This document shows positions 24,259-35,284 of a stretch of 64,000 nt of DNA, in pieces; the first letter of the stretch is position 1; every line of letters starts with the position of its first letter. The stretch lies in the NCBI GenBank assembly GCA_009602735.1, contig WELA01012113.1, forward strand, positions 68,219 to 132,218. Direction: 5' to 3'. Both the position numbers and the translations under genes were made by a program. A model generated the notes under the pieces. The model had not been told where the DNA came from, searched no databases, and saw only the letters and a program-made list of their open reading frames with translations. Source of the stretch: Mesotaenium endlicherianum. Taxonomy: Eukaryota; Streptophyta; Zygnematophyceae; Zygnematales; Mesotaeniaceae.

Positions 24259-25457
24259 TTGTAATGAATCTTGCTTATTCAAGATTAACATATTTTCTTC
24301 AAATATATAAGATCAGGGATAGGTGAAGCGTGTGAAATCAGGGAGCAATCTTTGCCCTTACAATGAATTTTGTTCACTCATCTATAACCCTTGACTCACT
24401 TAGCGTAGTGTGCCATAGTTGCACACTAACACAAGGCACAAGAAAGAGGCGAGCTTGAGGACTAGAGCTTCTCCTTCAGAAACTCATGGCCTCTTGCCTA
24501 CCAGGCATACAAGCATGTATAAGCACATGCACAACATCAGGGGACTGAATAGCAAAGGCGCTCTCATTTAGATGACCATAAAGTAGCTCAAACACATCCC
24601 ACTGACTTAGGTGCAAAACCATGGAATCTGTCCGCTGTGTGACCCCAAAATGTCAGAGGGCATAACTCTGCCAATACTACTTCAAATTGAGCAAATTTAA
24701 CGGCAACGGATGCATCTTGACGAGAGCTTTCTGAAAAGTCCTAGTTTGCTCCATTTGAAGCGCAGAAGAAGCAGCCATGTCAATGTCCGTGGAGGCTGGT
24801 CATTAGAACGAACCCAAAAGTGCACACATGACTTGCAAGTAGAAATCTGACTGCAAAGCCTACTGTCCAGAATGAGGGACCACGAGATCCCAGCCTGCTA
24901 TGTACCTAGTGACCACTTGGTTGACCACGGCGCAAGGTGCGCCGTTTTGTGGGAAACCCGTTAAGTTGGGACCCACGGATCTAGGTGTAACGACCATATA
25001 AATTGGTCGGTTGGCTGAATTCCTAACTGTTCAATTGACTGACGACGGCTCCGCCTACCCAGGAGTCAACCATATTGGTGGGACATCGGTTTACCAACTC
25101 CCAGTCGACCTCCCGACTTTCAGTATACTACGGTCACATGTGCCAATCTGTAAATAATTATCTAAAGAAATATATCTATCCTCAGCGTACTGGGTCTAAG
25201 TATACTGACTATTATTATACGAGCTTACTCCATATCAACGTACTGACATTATGTCCTATATATATACACGTAATATCAGCAAACTATACTCTGATACAAA
25301 AGTCATCCTGCTGACCTTTTCGACAAAGTCAGTAAATTCGCATTATATCGACAAACATTCAGATGAACTTGCACATGTGAGTATATTGACATAATGCTTA
25401 TTTAGTGATGTATTTATATATGCAATTTATTAAATAAATAATGAATTGATTCATTAC
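24259..25457 (-). mobile_element. LTR-like insertion with inverted termini, diverged from family A
   Basis: The 1.2-kb block begins TGTAATGAATC and ends GATTCATTACA, perfect 11-base inverted ends. At 25020-25130 it resembles the reverse complement of family A LTRs (CCGCCTACCCAGGAGTCAAC and following). Flanking pentamers AAAAT and AAAGT are an imperfect target duplication. The minus-strand gag-like frame of element C reads across if it is removed (LGNWPRL then FHISGRMSTKEEC). It may be an old, larger LTR relative. Confidence 0.55.
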
Positions 25458-26209
25458 AAAAGTCTTGGCCAATTTCCTAGTTCTTTCTTGTAGTCCTCCA
25501 TGGAAATCCCTAAGCAAATGATTCGCCTAGGTTTCTCTGCTGAGGAAGAGTCAGATACTGCTAACTTCTGGCTGCTAGCTTCAGCCCATTCGCCAATGTT
25601 CCACTGCGCTCCTTTGGAACCTCCTCAAGACTTTCCCAGCCTAAGTTTCCATTTGACCATTTTGGTGATAGCGTGGGTTTGTTTTCCAGCTGTTGGTGTC
25701 AACTTCTAGCGCTTGCACCCAATCTCTGTGTCCATTCTTCACTTTCATGTAATTTGACTCAGAGGTTGTGATTTGTTCTAGATTTCCCCTTTCCAGGAGT
25801 ACGTCTTTGACTGGTGTATCCTCCTGTGCATGTGGGGTCTGCTGCCTTGTAGGTGCCTCTTCTCCCTTGGTGGTCTCCTTTCTCAGAGGTGGTGTGGACC
25901 TTTGTTAGGCTCATACTAGCGGTGTGATATCCCTTCTTAGAGATTCCTCATGCTTAGAGACAGTTTGTTGTTCTTGCACAGGTTCCAATTTTGACATACC
26001 CACCCCTTGTATGGTGTGCTCGTGCCCCTGACTTCACTGGACACATTCTTGCATGTAGAGGTCATCTCCAGACATCTCCGCACACTCCTTTGTGGCCTCT
26101 GGTCTGATATGCGCACAATTACGTCTGCGACTCAAACAGCTGGTGGTGCTAGCATAGGTCCTTCATGAATTTTCAGCTGCTACCGCTAAGTATAGTCTCC
26201 ACCAACCAC
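25458..26209 (-). pseudogene. Element C gag-like upstream segment
   Basis: The minus strand gives blocks such as QWNIGEWAEASSQKLAVSD, RRIICLGISMEDYKKELGN and LEQITTSESNYMKVKNGH, interrupted by several stops. The last block joins in frame to the segment at 24258 after removing the LTR-like insertion. No domain is recognised; assignment to gag rests on position and continuity. Confidence 0.45.
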
Positions 26210-27041
26210 TGTAACAATCTGAGCTTTTGTAGCGTATTTGGGACGTTTTCCCGATCACCTAAAATACGTTATACTAATTATCATACATTATTTGATAAAT
26301 GATTGCATCACATTGAACTATTTGCCACTCGCGTGTGCCGATTAATTTCCGGTCGATTGGCGAAACGACCGAGATACTATTGCAAAAAGCGTCGTAACGT
26401 AATTCGACAACTTCGCAAAAGTACGACATAATTATTCATAAAGCTACTTTGATTAATTATGAGATGATAACTTAATTCATCATTGTTTGATTAAGTTATT
26501 TTGATTGTCATTATTTCAGATAATGCACAGTCACAGATTCCAGATTTACGACCAGTCGTTAATACGAACAAACAGTCGTAAAAACTCAAACGACACATAA
26601 TATGTAAAGCGACTTTGCATCCGAGCGGATTCAAACCCGCGTTGTGTCGTTTAAAACGTTCAAACCTAACCGATGACTTTTCGGAAAGTCACGCGAAAAC
26701 GCCCGTTTGGCGCGGAAACCGTCGAAAAGTGTCCAAACGGCCAACCGGCGCGTTTTGAGCATTTAGCCGAAATGGGTCGTACCCCTTTGCCTGTTTTCGT
26801 TGACATGAACCAGTGCCCTAGGTAGTGACTTGAAGCACTCCAGTGCCTCACATCGTGCAGGTATAAATACTTGCAGAGTCATTGTGAGTGCAACTCTCAC
26901 AAGCACACATTCTTCGTTAGTTTTCATTTTCGATTTCTCGAGGATTTGTCAATTTGCACAAGTACATAGATTTTCTTTCCACTTCATTTAAATATTTCTT
27001 GAATACGAGGAAAGATCCTCTCAGAAAGCAGAAACGTTACA
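26210..27041 (+). repeat. 5' LTR of element B
   Basis: 832 bp, TGTAACAATCTGAGC to GAAACGTTACA. It differs from the 3' copy by scattered substitutions and lacks an approximately 85-base segment present at 34825-34915 of the 3' LTR. Confidence 0.92.
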
Positions 27042-27056
27042 TTGGTATCGGAGCCG
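27042..27056 (+). promoter_or_regulatory. Primer binding site of element B (initiator tRNA-Met type)
   Basis: TTGGTATCGGAGCC directly follows the LTR. It resembles the TGGTATCAGAGC initiator-Met primer site common in plant LTR elements. Confidence 0.75.
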
Positions 27057-27406
27057 ATCTCGGTTTCTCCAAGGAAAATTATTTTAAGTGGTTGGAAAAT
27101 ATATTTTGGGAAAATACATTTTGGGGCAACTTTTTCTTTTTTTTTTCGTATTGGGAAGGTCACCCATCCCAGTCCTGCCCTGACCCCATGGTCGCTTATC
27201 GTGTTTCGACGGGAAATTTTTTCTCTCTCTTCCGGCGCTATCTCGGCTTCCATATTGAGGACGAAAATGGTGCCGAGGCTGCTGCTGCTGCTGCTGCTGC
27301 CGCCGCTGCTGCTGCTCTTACCGTTCCTATCGTCAACGTCGGCGATGCTGGAAGACTGCCCACCCAACGAACCAATTTTGCTGCGCACTTTCCAGCAGAC
27401 AGTCAA

Positions 27407-27790
27407 CATAGGATATCTGTCCTGCTCGGTAACCTCGTTAAGCTTACGATAGTCACTGCACATCCTCTTCTCAGACCAGTTGCCCAAGGCGTCCTTCTTA
27501 GCTGGCATGACTGTGGGCGCCGCATAGGTGAAGGCAGACTCACACATGAGCTGACACTCCTCTAGCTTGCCTGTCTGCGTGCTGATCAGGTCGTCCTCAA
27601 AGCGGCTGTAGCGATAGCGCTTCTAGAAGATGGGCACGTCTGTCAGGAGGGGAATCCTCATAGGGTCGCCCGTATAGCGCCCAAGATTGTGCATGCCGCT
27701 AGCAAAGCTGGCACTGCGCCGTGCATCCAGCAATGTCGTCAGCTGAGCAGCCCGTGCCTTAGTGAGAGTCCCCCCCAGCTTCCAAGTAGG
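27407..27790 (-). pseudogene. Gypsy pre-RT and RT N-terminus, 3' of the methyltransferase
   Basis: The minus strand reads LGRYTGDPMRIPLLTDVPIF, a TAG, a linker, then TYAAPTVMPAKKDALGNW and KRMCSDYRKLNEVTEQDRY, the fingers region of a Ty3/gypsy reverse transcriptase. It stops at the fragment edge at 27407. The stop at 27624-27626 replaces a position normally Gln or His, a probable CAG-to-TAG change. It is in the same reading direction as the methyltransferase and downstream of it. Confidence 0.85.
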
Positions 27791-28214
27791 GACAGCTGGT
27801 GGTGGCTCCTGTGCTGCAGCTGGCGCCTCCTGCCCTGCTGCTGGCGTGGTCTGTGGAGCTGCAGGCGTCACCTGCCTTGCAGCTGGCTGCAATCGGCCTG
27901 TCTCGGGTGCCTCCTCCTCGGCAGCTGCTGCCAGCTGCCCTGCACCACCTGTCGGCGGCTGAGAGCGTGGAAAAAGAAATGGGGAGCAAAACTCCCTAGT
28001 TCGCTGTGAGGAATCCTGTCTCCTCCTCCCCCCCCCCAGCAAACCAAAACCAGGACCAAAACGCGGCGCAGGCGGCTGCTGGGAAGCACAACCCTTCTGC
28101 TGGAAATGCCAGGTCGTACCAGGCGGGGCGCGGCCGACACCGTTGGAATCATGGTTCATGACGTCGTAAGACTGGTCCATCTCAGGATGACGAGCCTGGA
28201 CGTAGAGGGGAGTC

Positions 28215-29068
28215 AGGGCCTGCGTCTGCAGTAGGATCCACGTCAAGACGTTGGCATCAATAGCCTGGCCAAGGAGACGCACGCGGTTGACCTCAATGAT
28301 GCCATCCACCTGTGTGAGGTGCGAAGGGAAGCCCATCGCACGCTCCATCTCCACGGCACAGGGCCGCTGGAACATGCCGGTCTCGATGTCGATGATCATG
28401 CTGCGCTGGTCCCCCACGTAGGCCGCGCTGTTGTAGCAACTCACGAATGTAGGAAGCGCCCTCGTGACGTCGTGGAGGACCTCACATTGGGCCTAGGATG
28501 GATGCGGAAGGGCGACCACTCGCTGGACGCGCGACGTCAAGGATGGAGTCAACGTTGCGCGTGTGGCGTGGATGTGCGGCCGCCCATGCCTCAAGCGTGC
28601 CTGGTATGGCCAGATTAGTGAAGTAAGCACGCACAAGGTGCGCAAAGGAGCCAATCTGGGCAGCGTCCATGACGGCCTCACAACCAACGTAGCTGCTGCA
28701 GAGGGCAAAGTTGACGCTAACGTTGGGCCAAGAATCGTGGCGTACAGCCACGTTCTCTAGCATCCAGGCGAGCGTTTGCGGCGGCTGGCGATCCTCAACT
28801 ATGTTGAGGACGCGGGGCAGATGCCAGAATAGGGCAGTACGCGGGTCAGCGAGCGCGCCTCCTCGTCCCGCAATGGAGAAGCCCTGGCACTCCCAGCCAG
28901 CGATGATGAGGTCGATGGGCCCCAGGCGTGAGATGTGCTTGGCAGTGATGTCGCGGATGTCCATGGGCCAATCAGTTTGAGCGCGATGGAAGGCGTGCTC
29001 AGGGAAGAGGGCCGAGAAATGTTCGTGGCACAAGGCCATCTGCCTGCGGGCCACCTGCTGCGCAATGC
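28215..29068 (-). pseudogene. C5-cytosine DNA methyltransferase domain (retrotransposon-borne), frameshifted
   Basis: Enzyme family that transfers a methyl group to cytosine C5. Minus-strand motifs in order are: AQQVARRQMALCHEHF (just after motif I); RLGPIDLIIAGWECQGFSI (motif IV, catalytic Cys kept, the usual Pro before it is Glu); ADPRTALFWHLPRVL; LENVAVR (motif VI, ENV); DAAQIGSFAHLVRAYFTNL (motif VIII-like); then after a frameshift near 28480-28500, CAVEMERAMGFPSH (motif IX) and NRVRLLGQAIDANVLTWIL (motif X). Motif I (SAM binding) is cut off by the fragment edge. No regulatory DNMT domains are visible. Host or viral origin cannot be decided from this piece, but its fusion to RT argues for a retroelement. 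Confidence 0.88.
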
Positions 29069-30132
29069 TTCACGGCTTTGACAATTGATAGTCAAACCAT
29101 GACAATGGCTCTAAGCACCTTCTCCGATGTCATTGGTCGTACAGAAGACCGTCTTAATCTTGCCGAGGCCACTCATACTGAGTTGGCCGACCTTGTCACT
29201 CGCTTCGTTGCTGCCATGGACACTCACCCTTTGATTGGTCCTTTCTCACAGGCTGCCCACGGGATGCCGGGCCCATTAGGGACCGCCGGCGACAACGCCA
29301 ACCCGCCAATCCCGCCCGCCATCCTTGGGCAGGCCGCAACACCAACGCCTTCATACAAGCCTTCACCGCCTGAAAAGTTTCAGGGCGATCCAAGTTTTGA
29401 CGTACGCCGTTTTCTCAAAGAACTCAAAACCTTCTTTGCGTTAGCTAAAGTGGCCCCCACCGACCAAGCCATGATGGCTTCCACTTTTCTCAAGGGGGAC
29501 GCATCGCAGTTATGGCATGGGGTTGAGAGGGGGCCGATGACTTTCAAGGAGTTTAGTACTGAGTTACGCAATTCCTTTGGGCGTCACAATCCATCAAAGC
29601 TAGCTCGTGATAAGTTGCTTCAACTCAAGCAGACAGGTACTATCAAAACCTATGTCAATAAGTTTTGTATCTTAGTTGCCCAGATAGTGGATGTTCCAGT
29701 CGATACTGGGATGCAAATTCACCTCTTTCGCTTGGGGCTCCAGGCGGAATACGCTAATTGTCTCAACGCAAACCCAGTCACCGGTTTGGAATAGATAGCC
29801 ATCGCCGATCTCATTCATTATACCGAGACTTTAGCTCAGGAGGAGTCAGTCGCTACGCCTAAACGTCAAGCAGCTCGTCCATCACGTCCTCCATCGTCGT
29901 TTCCTAGTTCTAGTAATGCCGCTCCAAAGAGGAACTATCCCAATGGCGCGGGTAATAGTGCTAGATCCAATGGTCCACCTCCCAAGATAGGCAAGATAGA
30001 CAACACAGAAGCTCGCAATCGCATGATGGCAGAAGGGCTGTGTTTTGGCTGTGGGAAACATACGCATACGATCTCGGCATGTCCTACTAGAAAGGATTTG
30101 AGAAACGATCCCAAGGGGAAAGGCACGGGGCC

Positions 30133-30182
30133 TTTAAAAGAGTAGCTCAAGAGATAGTCGCAAAGCCTCCTTCTGAGCTATT
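30133..30182 (+). promoter_or_regulatory. Candidate -1 frameshift signal, gag/pol of element B
   Basis: The heptamer T TTA AAA (30133-30139) is correctly phased in gag, 3 bases before the gag TAG. TAGCTCA (30143-30149) can pair with TGAGCTA (30174-30180). After a -1 shift the frame is open into pol. Confidence 0.65.
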
Positions 30183-33100
30183 AACAACACGACTTAGTGA
30201 GCAGGAAATTTTAGGTGTTTGTGCGCACGCACCAAAGGTTCTTGTTCACTCTGGCATATCCAATATAAATACACTTCGAAACGAATATATTTGTATGCAA
30301 GTGTTGAGCCTTGCTGAGTTCTTGGAACTCGAGTGCATCCATGATACCATGTTCTTACACTTTCAGCCGCATGATCCTAACCTTGCCAAGTGTTACGCAC
30401 ACTTATCTCGCTTACGTAAAATGCACCAATGTCGTGCACCAATTTTTATTGCGGCATTTACACATCGACGCGTGCATTCTCACCCGATAACTCGGTTTCC
30501 CGCGCGGATGGCAATGCAAAATGGGATTTTGGTAAAGAACCTTCATATTTCCCACATTCCTCTTATGGCAAGGACATTGCTAGTGATGCATAATGCTTCT
30601 TTGGGGTTAAGTATGACATTTGAAACGAAAGTTTCAGGCAAATCATGCTTTACGGTCATTGATTCAGGCGCATCAGTGAGCTTCATTAGTGCACGTTTTG
30701 CACAATGGATGAAGTTGCTTCCAATACTCAAGGACGAGACCCTTCGCCTTGGCGATGGCTCGTTAGCTTGTATTTTTGGAACGATTAAATTATCGCTCAG
30801 CGTGCAGTCCTTTCATGGGCGTGTACAATTCTACGTCACTGAATTGCCACATGGAATCGACGCTGTTTTGGGTAACGTTTGGCTTACGCAAACAAGTGCA
30901 TTGCTTGACTTCGGTCAAAAGACATGCATTGTACGCAAAGGGACTAGGAAGATCACTCTACAGTCCCTTAAGCCCGATATGGCCTTGGCAAGTCCTTCGA
31001 AGACTCTTCCATTGTCCATAAAGCAAGCTCGACGTTTGGCAAAGCAAAGTCAAAATGTTGTCTATGGATTACTAAGACCCGATTCCCCAGCGACTTCCAC
31101 TACGCTCTTTACGGAAGAGCCGATGTTAGACGTTACTGGTCTTGAGGACACACTCACAGCTGGACTTTCTGCTCTTTTGCAAAAGTTCAAGTCAGTGTTT
31201 CCAAGTGGAATACCAGCCGGGCTTCAGCCTGATAGGGGTATTGGACATACAATCCCTCTCATTCCCGATTCTCAATCGACTTGGCGACCAATTTATCGCT
31301 TAAGCCCGTTGAAGATGAATGAAATGAAGGACCAAATTACCGACTTGCTTGAGAAAGGATGGATTAAGCCGAGCTCTTCTCCATTCGGGGCGCCCATCCT
31401 ATTTGTTCAGAAGAAAGATGGGACGCTTAGAATGTGCGTTGATTATAGTGCGTTGAACAATATAATGGTCAAGAACCGCTATTCGTTGCCTCGCATTGAT
31501 GATTTGTTTGATTCGCTGCAGGGGGCATGCGTGTTCTCCTTGCTTGATTTAGTCCAAGGCTATCATCAGATTCGAATCACACCGAAGGATGTCCCTAAAA
31601 CAGCGTTTCGTACGCCTATTGGGCACTTCCAATACAAAGTCCTAAGTTTTGGACTTACCAATGCACCAGCGACATTCCAAAATACGATGAATGATTTGTT
31701 AAGACCTTACTTGGGGAAATTTGTCCACGTTTACCTCGACAATATCCTCGTCTATTCAAAGACCAGGGATGAGCATTACAAGCACCTCGAATTGGTGTTG
31801 CAAATCCTTCGTAAGCAACAGCTGTATGCTAAGCTAAAGAAAATGTTCCTTCTTAAAGGATGAACTTTTGTACTTGGGAAATATAGTGGGTTCAAAAGGG
31901 GTGCGCCCTGACCCAGCCAAGATAGCGTGCGTCGCTGAATGGCTTGTCCCGAAAGATGTACATAATGTACGTCCATTCCTTGGGTTTGCTAACTACTTTG
32001 TAAGTTTATGCAAGGTTATTCAGTGATGGCCGCTGCTCTGACGAGGAAAGATAAGACGTTCATTTGGGATGAGAAAACGCAACATGCGTTTGAGCGCCAC
32101 TTCTTTCATTAGCCGATCCCGACTTGGCTTACGAGGTAGTCGCCAATGCGTCTGGTGTTGGAATAAGGGCTGTTTTGCTGCAAGCAGGCAAACCTATCAG
32201 TTTTGAGAGTCGAAAGCTGACACCTGCCAAACAAAATTACTTAACGATAGAGCAGAAGCTCTGGGCAGTGATATACGCTTTGAAAACTTGGCGATGTTAT
32301 TTGGAAGGTTGCAAGGGTTTGACAGTGGTTACGGACCACTGCTCAAAGACCTTCTTTCAAATTCAGTCAACACTATCAAGGAGACAGACGAGATGGTGTG
32401 AGTTCTTGCAACAGTTCCACTTTGAGTGGGCATATCGCCCAGGCCGCAACAATTTTGCTGATCCTCTAAGTCGAATTCCTCATCACCACATGATGTTGGG
32501 GACTGTTGCTAGCTTGCGAGAACAAAATGGTCAGGTTTCGAGGGCGGCCACCCTTGATTCTGCTGTACCCCCCCGGACGTCTGACCGCAACCAGGCTGGT
32601 GACGCGGACACACCCAATTTAAATAGCATGCATAACTTGGAAGTACTTGACCTGCATCAATTATTTCACGAGGGCTATCTCAAAGATCCGTTGTTCCTAA
32701 ATCTCCAAGGTACTGGCTTGAACGATGTAGCCGTAACAATGGACAGTATGGATAAAAGGAAAGAACACTCAAGCTATTCGTTTGAGGACGGTTTTTGGTG
32801 GCACAATGGGCGCATTGCTGTCCCAGAAGGCCGACTAAGACATGTGCTACTACGCGAAGCGCATGACTCTCCTTACTCTGGTCACCATGGAATTACCAAA
32901 ACCACACACGCTTTACGCCGAGGGTGCATTTGACCGTCCCTCAAGGTTGATGTTGCCGAGTACATCGTCAACTGCGTAACATGTCAGAGGAATAAGCCGA
33001 GCAATACGTTGCCAGCTGGGAAGTTGCAACCATTGGAACTTGCATGTGCTCCTTGGAAAAGCATAAGCCTCGACTTTGTCGTGGAATTGCCTACCACCAA

Positions 33101-34115
33101 TAAAGAACACAATGGGGTGTTAACGATCGTGGATCGTTTCACTAAGATGGTGCACTTTGTGGCCACTAAACTATTGCTTGATGCCGTCGAGACCGCGCGT
33201 CTCTTCGTGGATCATGTGTTCAAGTTGCATGGCATGCCGAAAGAAATCATAAGTGATCGTGACAGTAGATTTACGAGCCAATTCTGGCAGGAAGTTTGCT
33301 CTCATTTCGGCACGAAGCTTAAGATGTCCACTAGCTTCCATCCTTAGACCGATGGTCAGACAGAACGACTGAACCGCGTTCTGCAACAGTTCCTTAGGCA
33401 TTATGTGAATCCTCGCCAAGACAACTGGGACACCCTCCTTTCAGTTGCAGAGTTCGCAGTAAATAATGCTTATTAGGAAAGTGTTAAGGAAACACCATTT
33501 TTTCTTAACTATGGGAGACATCCGCACACTCCTCTCACGCGTACGGTACCTAGTGAGGCGAGGATGTCAACCATGAGAGTGCCAAGTGCACGCCTATTTG
33601 TCCATTCTCTTCAAGAGGTGCACAAAAACGCGAAGCTGGCTTTAGCCGCTGCTCGAGATCGACAGAAAACGTTTGCTGACACGCACAGGACTCAGTTAAG
33701 TTTTCAAGTTGGCAATAAAGTACTTTTGCAAACTAAAAACCTCCAACTCAAGCACCCAGGAAAGCGCAAGCTTCTACCTCGCTGGGTAGGCTCTTTTATC
33801 GTTATCGCAAAGGTTGGATCTGTTGCATACCGATCGGATTTATCTAAATCTATGGAGCAAACGCATCCTGTGTTTCATGTCACTTTACTAAAGCTGTTTA
33901 GGTCCGATGGCCGCCATCAGCCGCAAGCACCGGAATTGGAACTCGCCGATGATGATAAGGCTTGGGATGTAGAGGAGGTCTTAAGACACCGCTACACTCG
34001 TCATAAGCCTCCACGCATGGAACTTTTGATCAAATGGCTTGATTACGATTCCAGTTGGAACTCGTACGAACCTCAAGACGAACTCCTACTTAATTGTAAG
34101 GACCTGGTTCAATAG
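30140..34115 (+). pseudogene. Element B pol: protease, RT, RNase H, integrase, chromodomain
   Basis: Open from the frameshift site in the -1 frame to 31863, then broken by frameshift and stops. Domains are: protease ([12 protein letters not shown], about 30655); RT ([44 protein letters not shown]) with the catalytic box YLDN instead of YLDD; RNase H (about 32124-32470); integrase zinc region and core (LDFVVELPTT, DRDSRFTSQFW, HP[15 protein letters not shown]); and a C-terminal chromodomain (VEEVLRHRYTRHKPPRMELL, IKWLDYDSSWNSYEP) ending at TAG 34115. The TAG in HPQTDGQ (33345-33347) and another at 33474 are probable CAG decay. The chromodomain is thought to steer integration to marked chromatin. 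Confidence 0.9.
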
Positions 34116-34350
34116 TATTGGTTACGATGGGCTTCCGCTTAGAAGCTTTGCGCCGGGCAAAGTGTGCTACCGAGCACTCTTCGTAAGCCATGGAACAAAC
34201 GCAAAAGAGCCGCGGCCAAATAATCGCTCTTTTTCGTCACTGTGATGATGCATAGTCCAATCGCTCACCAGTGTTTTCCGCTAGTCAAGGCTAGTATTGA
34301 CACATTCAGACTTAAAAGACGTACGCTTAACGAGGACGTTAAGTTCTTTT

Positions 34351-34363
34351 AAGGGGGGAGGAG
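34351..34363 (+). promoter_or_regulatory. Polypurine tract of element B
   Basis: AAGGGGGGAGGAG lies directly before the 3' LTR, the usual plus-strand primer position. Confidence 0.8.
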
Positions 34364-35284
34364 CGTAACGATCTGAGCTTTTTTAGCGTATTTGAGACGT
34401 TTTCCCGATTACCTAAAATACGTTATACTATTAATCATACATTATATGATATATGATTGCATCACATTGAATTGTTTGCCAAACGCAAGTGCCGATTAAT
34501 TCTCGGTCGATTGGCGAAACGACCGAGATACTATTGCAAAAAGCGTCGTAACGTAATTCGATTACTTCGCAAAAGTACGACACAATTATTAATAAAGTTA
34601 CTTTGATTATTTATGAGATGATAACTTAATTCATCATTGTTTGATTAAGTTATTTTGATTGTCATTGTTTCGGATAATGTACAGTCACAGATTTTGGATT
34701 TACGATCAGTCGTTAATACGAACAAACAGTCGTAAAAGTCAAACGACACATAATATGCAAAGCGACTTTGCATCCGAGTAGATTCAAACCCGCGACCTGT
34801 CGTTTGAAACGTTCACACCTAACCAATTGACGAAGTAGTTTTTATAACTACCGGTTCATGACGAAAAGCATGTGTACTCGACTCCGCGAACAGTCGCGAC
34901 TTTTCGGAAAGTCGCGAGAACGCGAAAACGCCCGTTTGGCGCGAAACGGTCTTTCGGAAACCGTCGAAAAGTCTCCAAACGGCCAAACGGCGCGTTTCAA
35001 GCATTCAGCCAAAATGGGTCGTACCCCTTTGCCTGTTTTCGTTGACATGAACCAGTGCCCTAAGTGGTGACTCGAAGCACTCCAGGGCCTCACGTCGTGC
35101 AGGTATAAATACCTGCAGAGTCGTTGTGAGTGCAACTCTCACAAGCACACATTCTTCGTTAGTTTTCATTTTCGTTTTCTCGAGGATTTGTCAATTTGCA
35201 CAAGTATATAGATTTTCTTTCCACTTCATTTAAATATTCCTTGAATACCGAGGAAAGATCCTCTTGAAAAGCAGAAACGTTACA
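34364..35284 (+). repeat. 3' LTR of element B
   Basis: 921 bp. It begins CGTAACGATC (ancestral TG mutated to CG) and ends GTTACA. It contains about 85 bases missing from the 5' copy. Confidence 0.92.

Larger units (their letters stand above)
19096..26209 (-). mobile_element. Element C: old minus-strand Ty3/gypsy retrotransposon, multiply interrupted
   Basis: A gypsy polyprotein can be followed on the minus strand, gag side at the right and integrase C-terminus at the left. It needs many stops and frameshifts to be bridged. It is interrupted by a solo LTR (19971-20696), an LTR-like block (24259-25457) and complete element B inserted at 26210. The sequence right of B (35285-35571) may be its continuation. 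Its own LTRs were not identified. It is the oldest layer of the nest because the others sit inside it. Confidence 0.75.
27407..29095 (-). mobile_element. Inserted fragment of a retrotransposon carrying a DNA methyltransferase
   Basis: This 1,689-base block is antisense to element B and has imperfect 9-base copies of GAYAGTCAA at its edges (27398-27406 and 29087-29095). Read on the minus strand it gives methyltransferase motifs, a Pro/Ala/Gln-rich linker, then gypsy pre-RT and RT. Both ends are truncated inside domains: after motif I of the methyltransferase and after DRYPM of the RT. It is therefore a piece of a different element, not part of B's own genes. Confidence 0.85.
27188..30145 (+). 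pseudogene. Element B gag, interrupted by antisense insertion
   Basis: The start is ATG 27188, in frame with an Ala-rich run coded by (GCTGCT)n at about 27280-27320. The frame breaks at 27406 and resumes at 29096: AHFPADSQ joins TMTMALSTF in frame once the 1,689-base insertion is removed. Then come the Ty3-type capsid region (EKFQGDPSFDVRRFLKEL, FLKGDASQLWHG, YVNKF...) and a zinc knuckle (CFGCGKHTHTISAC, the CCHC pattern) near 30046-30090. A TAG at 29792 interrupts it. It ends GPLKE then TAG at 30143-30145, preceded by a slippery T TTA AAA. Confidence 0.85.
26210..35284 (+). mobile_element. Element B: complete chromovirus (Ty3/gypsy) with TSD ACCAC
   Basis: LTRs lie at 26210-27041 and 34364-35284. 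ACCAC flanks the whole element (26205-26209 and 35285-35289). Order inside is PBS, gag, protease, RT, RNase H, integrase, chromodomain, purine tract, which is the chromovirus layout. The 9,075 bp include a 1.7-kb antisense insertion in gag. Coding frames contain stops and frameshifts, so it is not autonomous now. Confidence 0.93.

Noticed and set aside
26610-26650. tRNA-like T-arm (GGATTCAAACCCGC) in the LTRs of element B
   Set aside because: No matching acceptor, D or anticodon arms could be folded around it; repeated in both LTRs as part of the LTR.
27258-27330. Hydrophobic leader-like Leu run (MVPRLLLLLLLP)
   Set aside because: Produced by the out-of-frame reading of a CTG/GCT repeat; in the gag frame it is poly-Ala.
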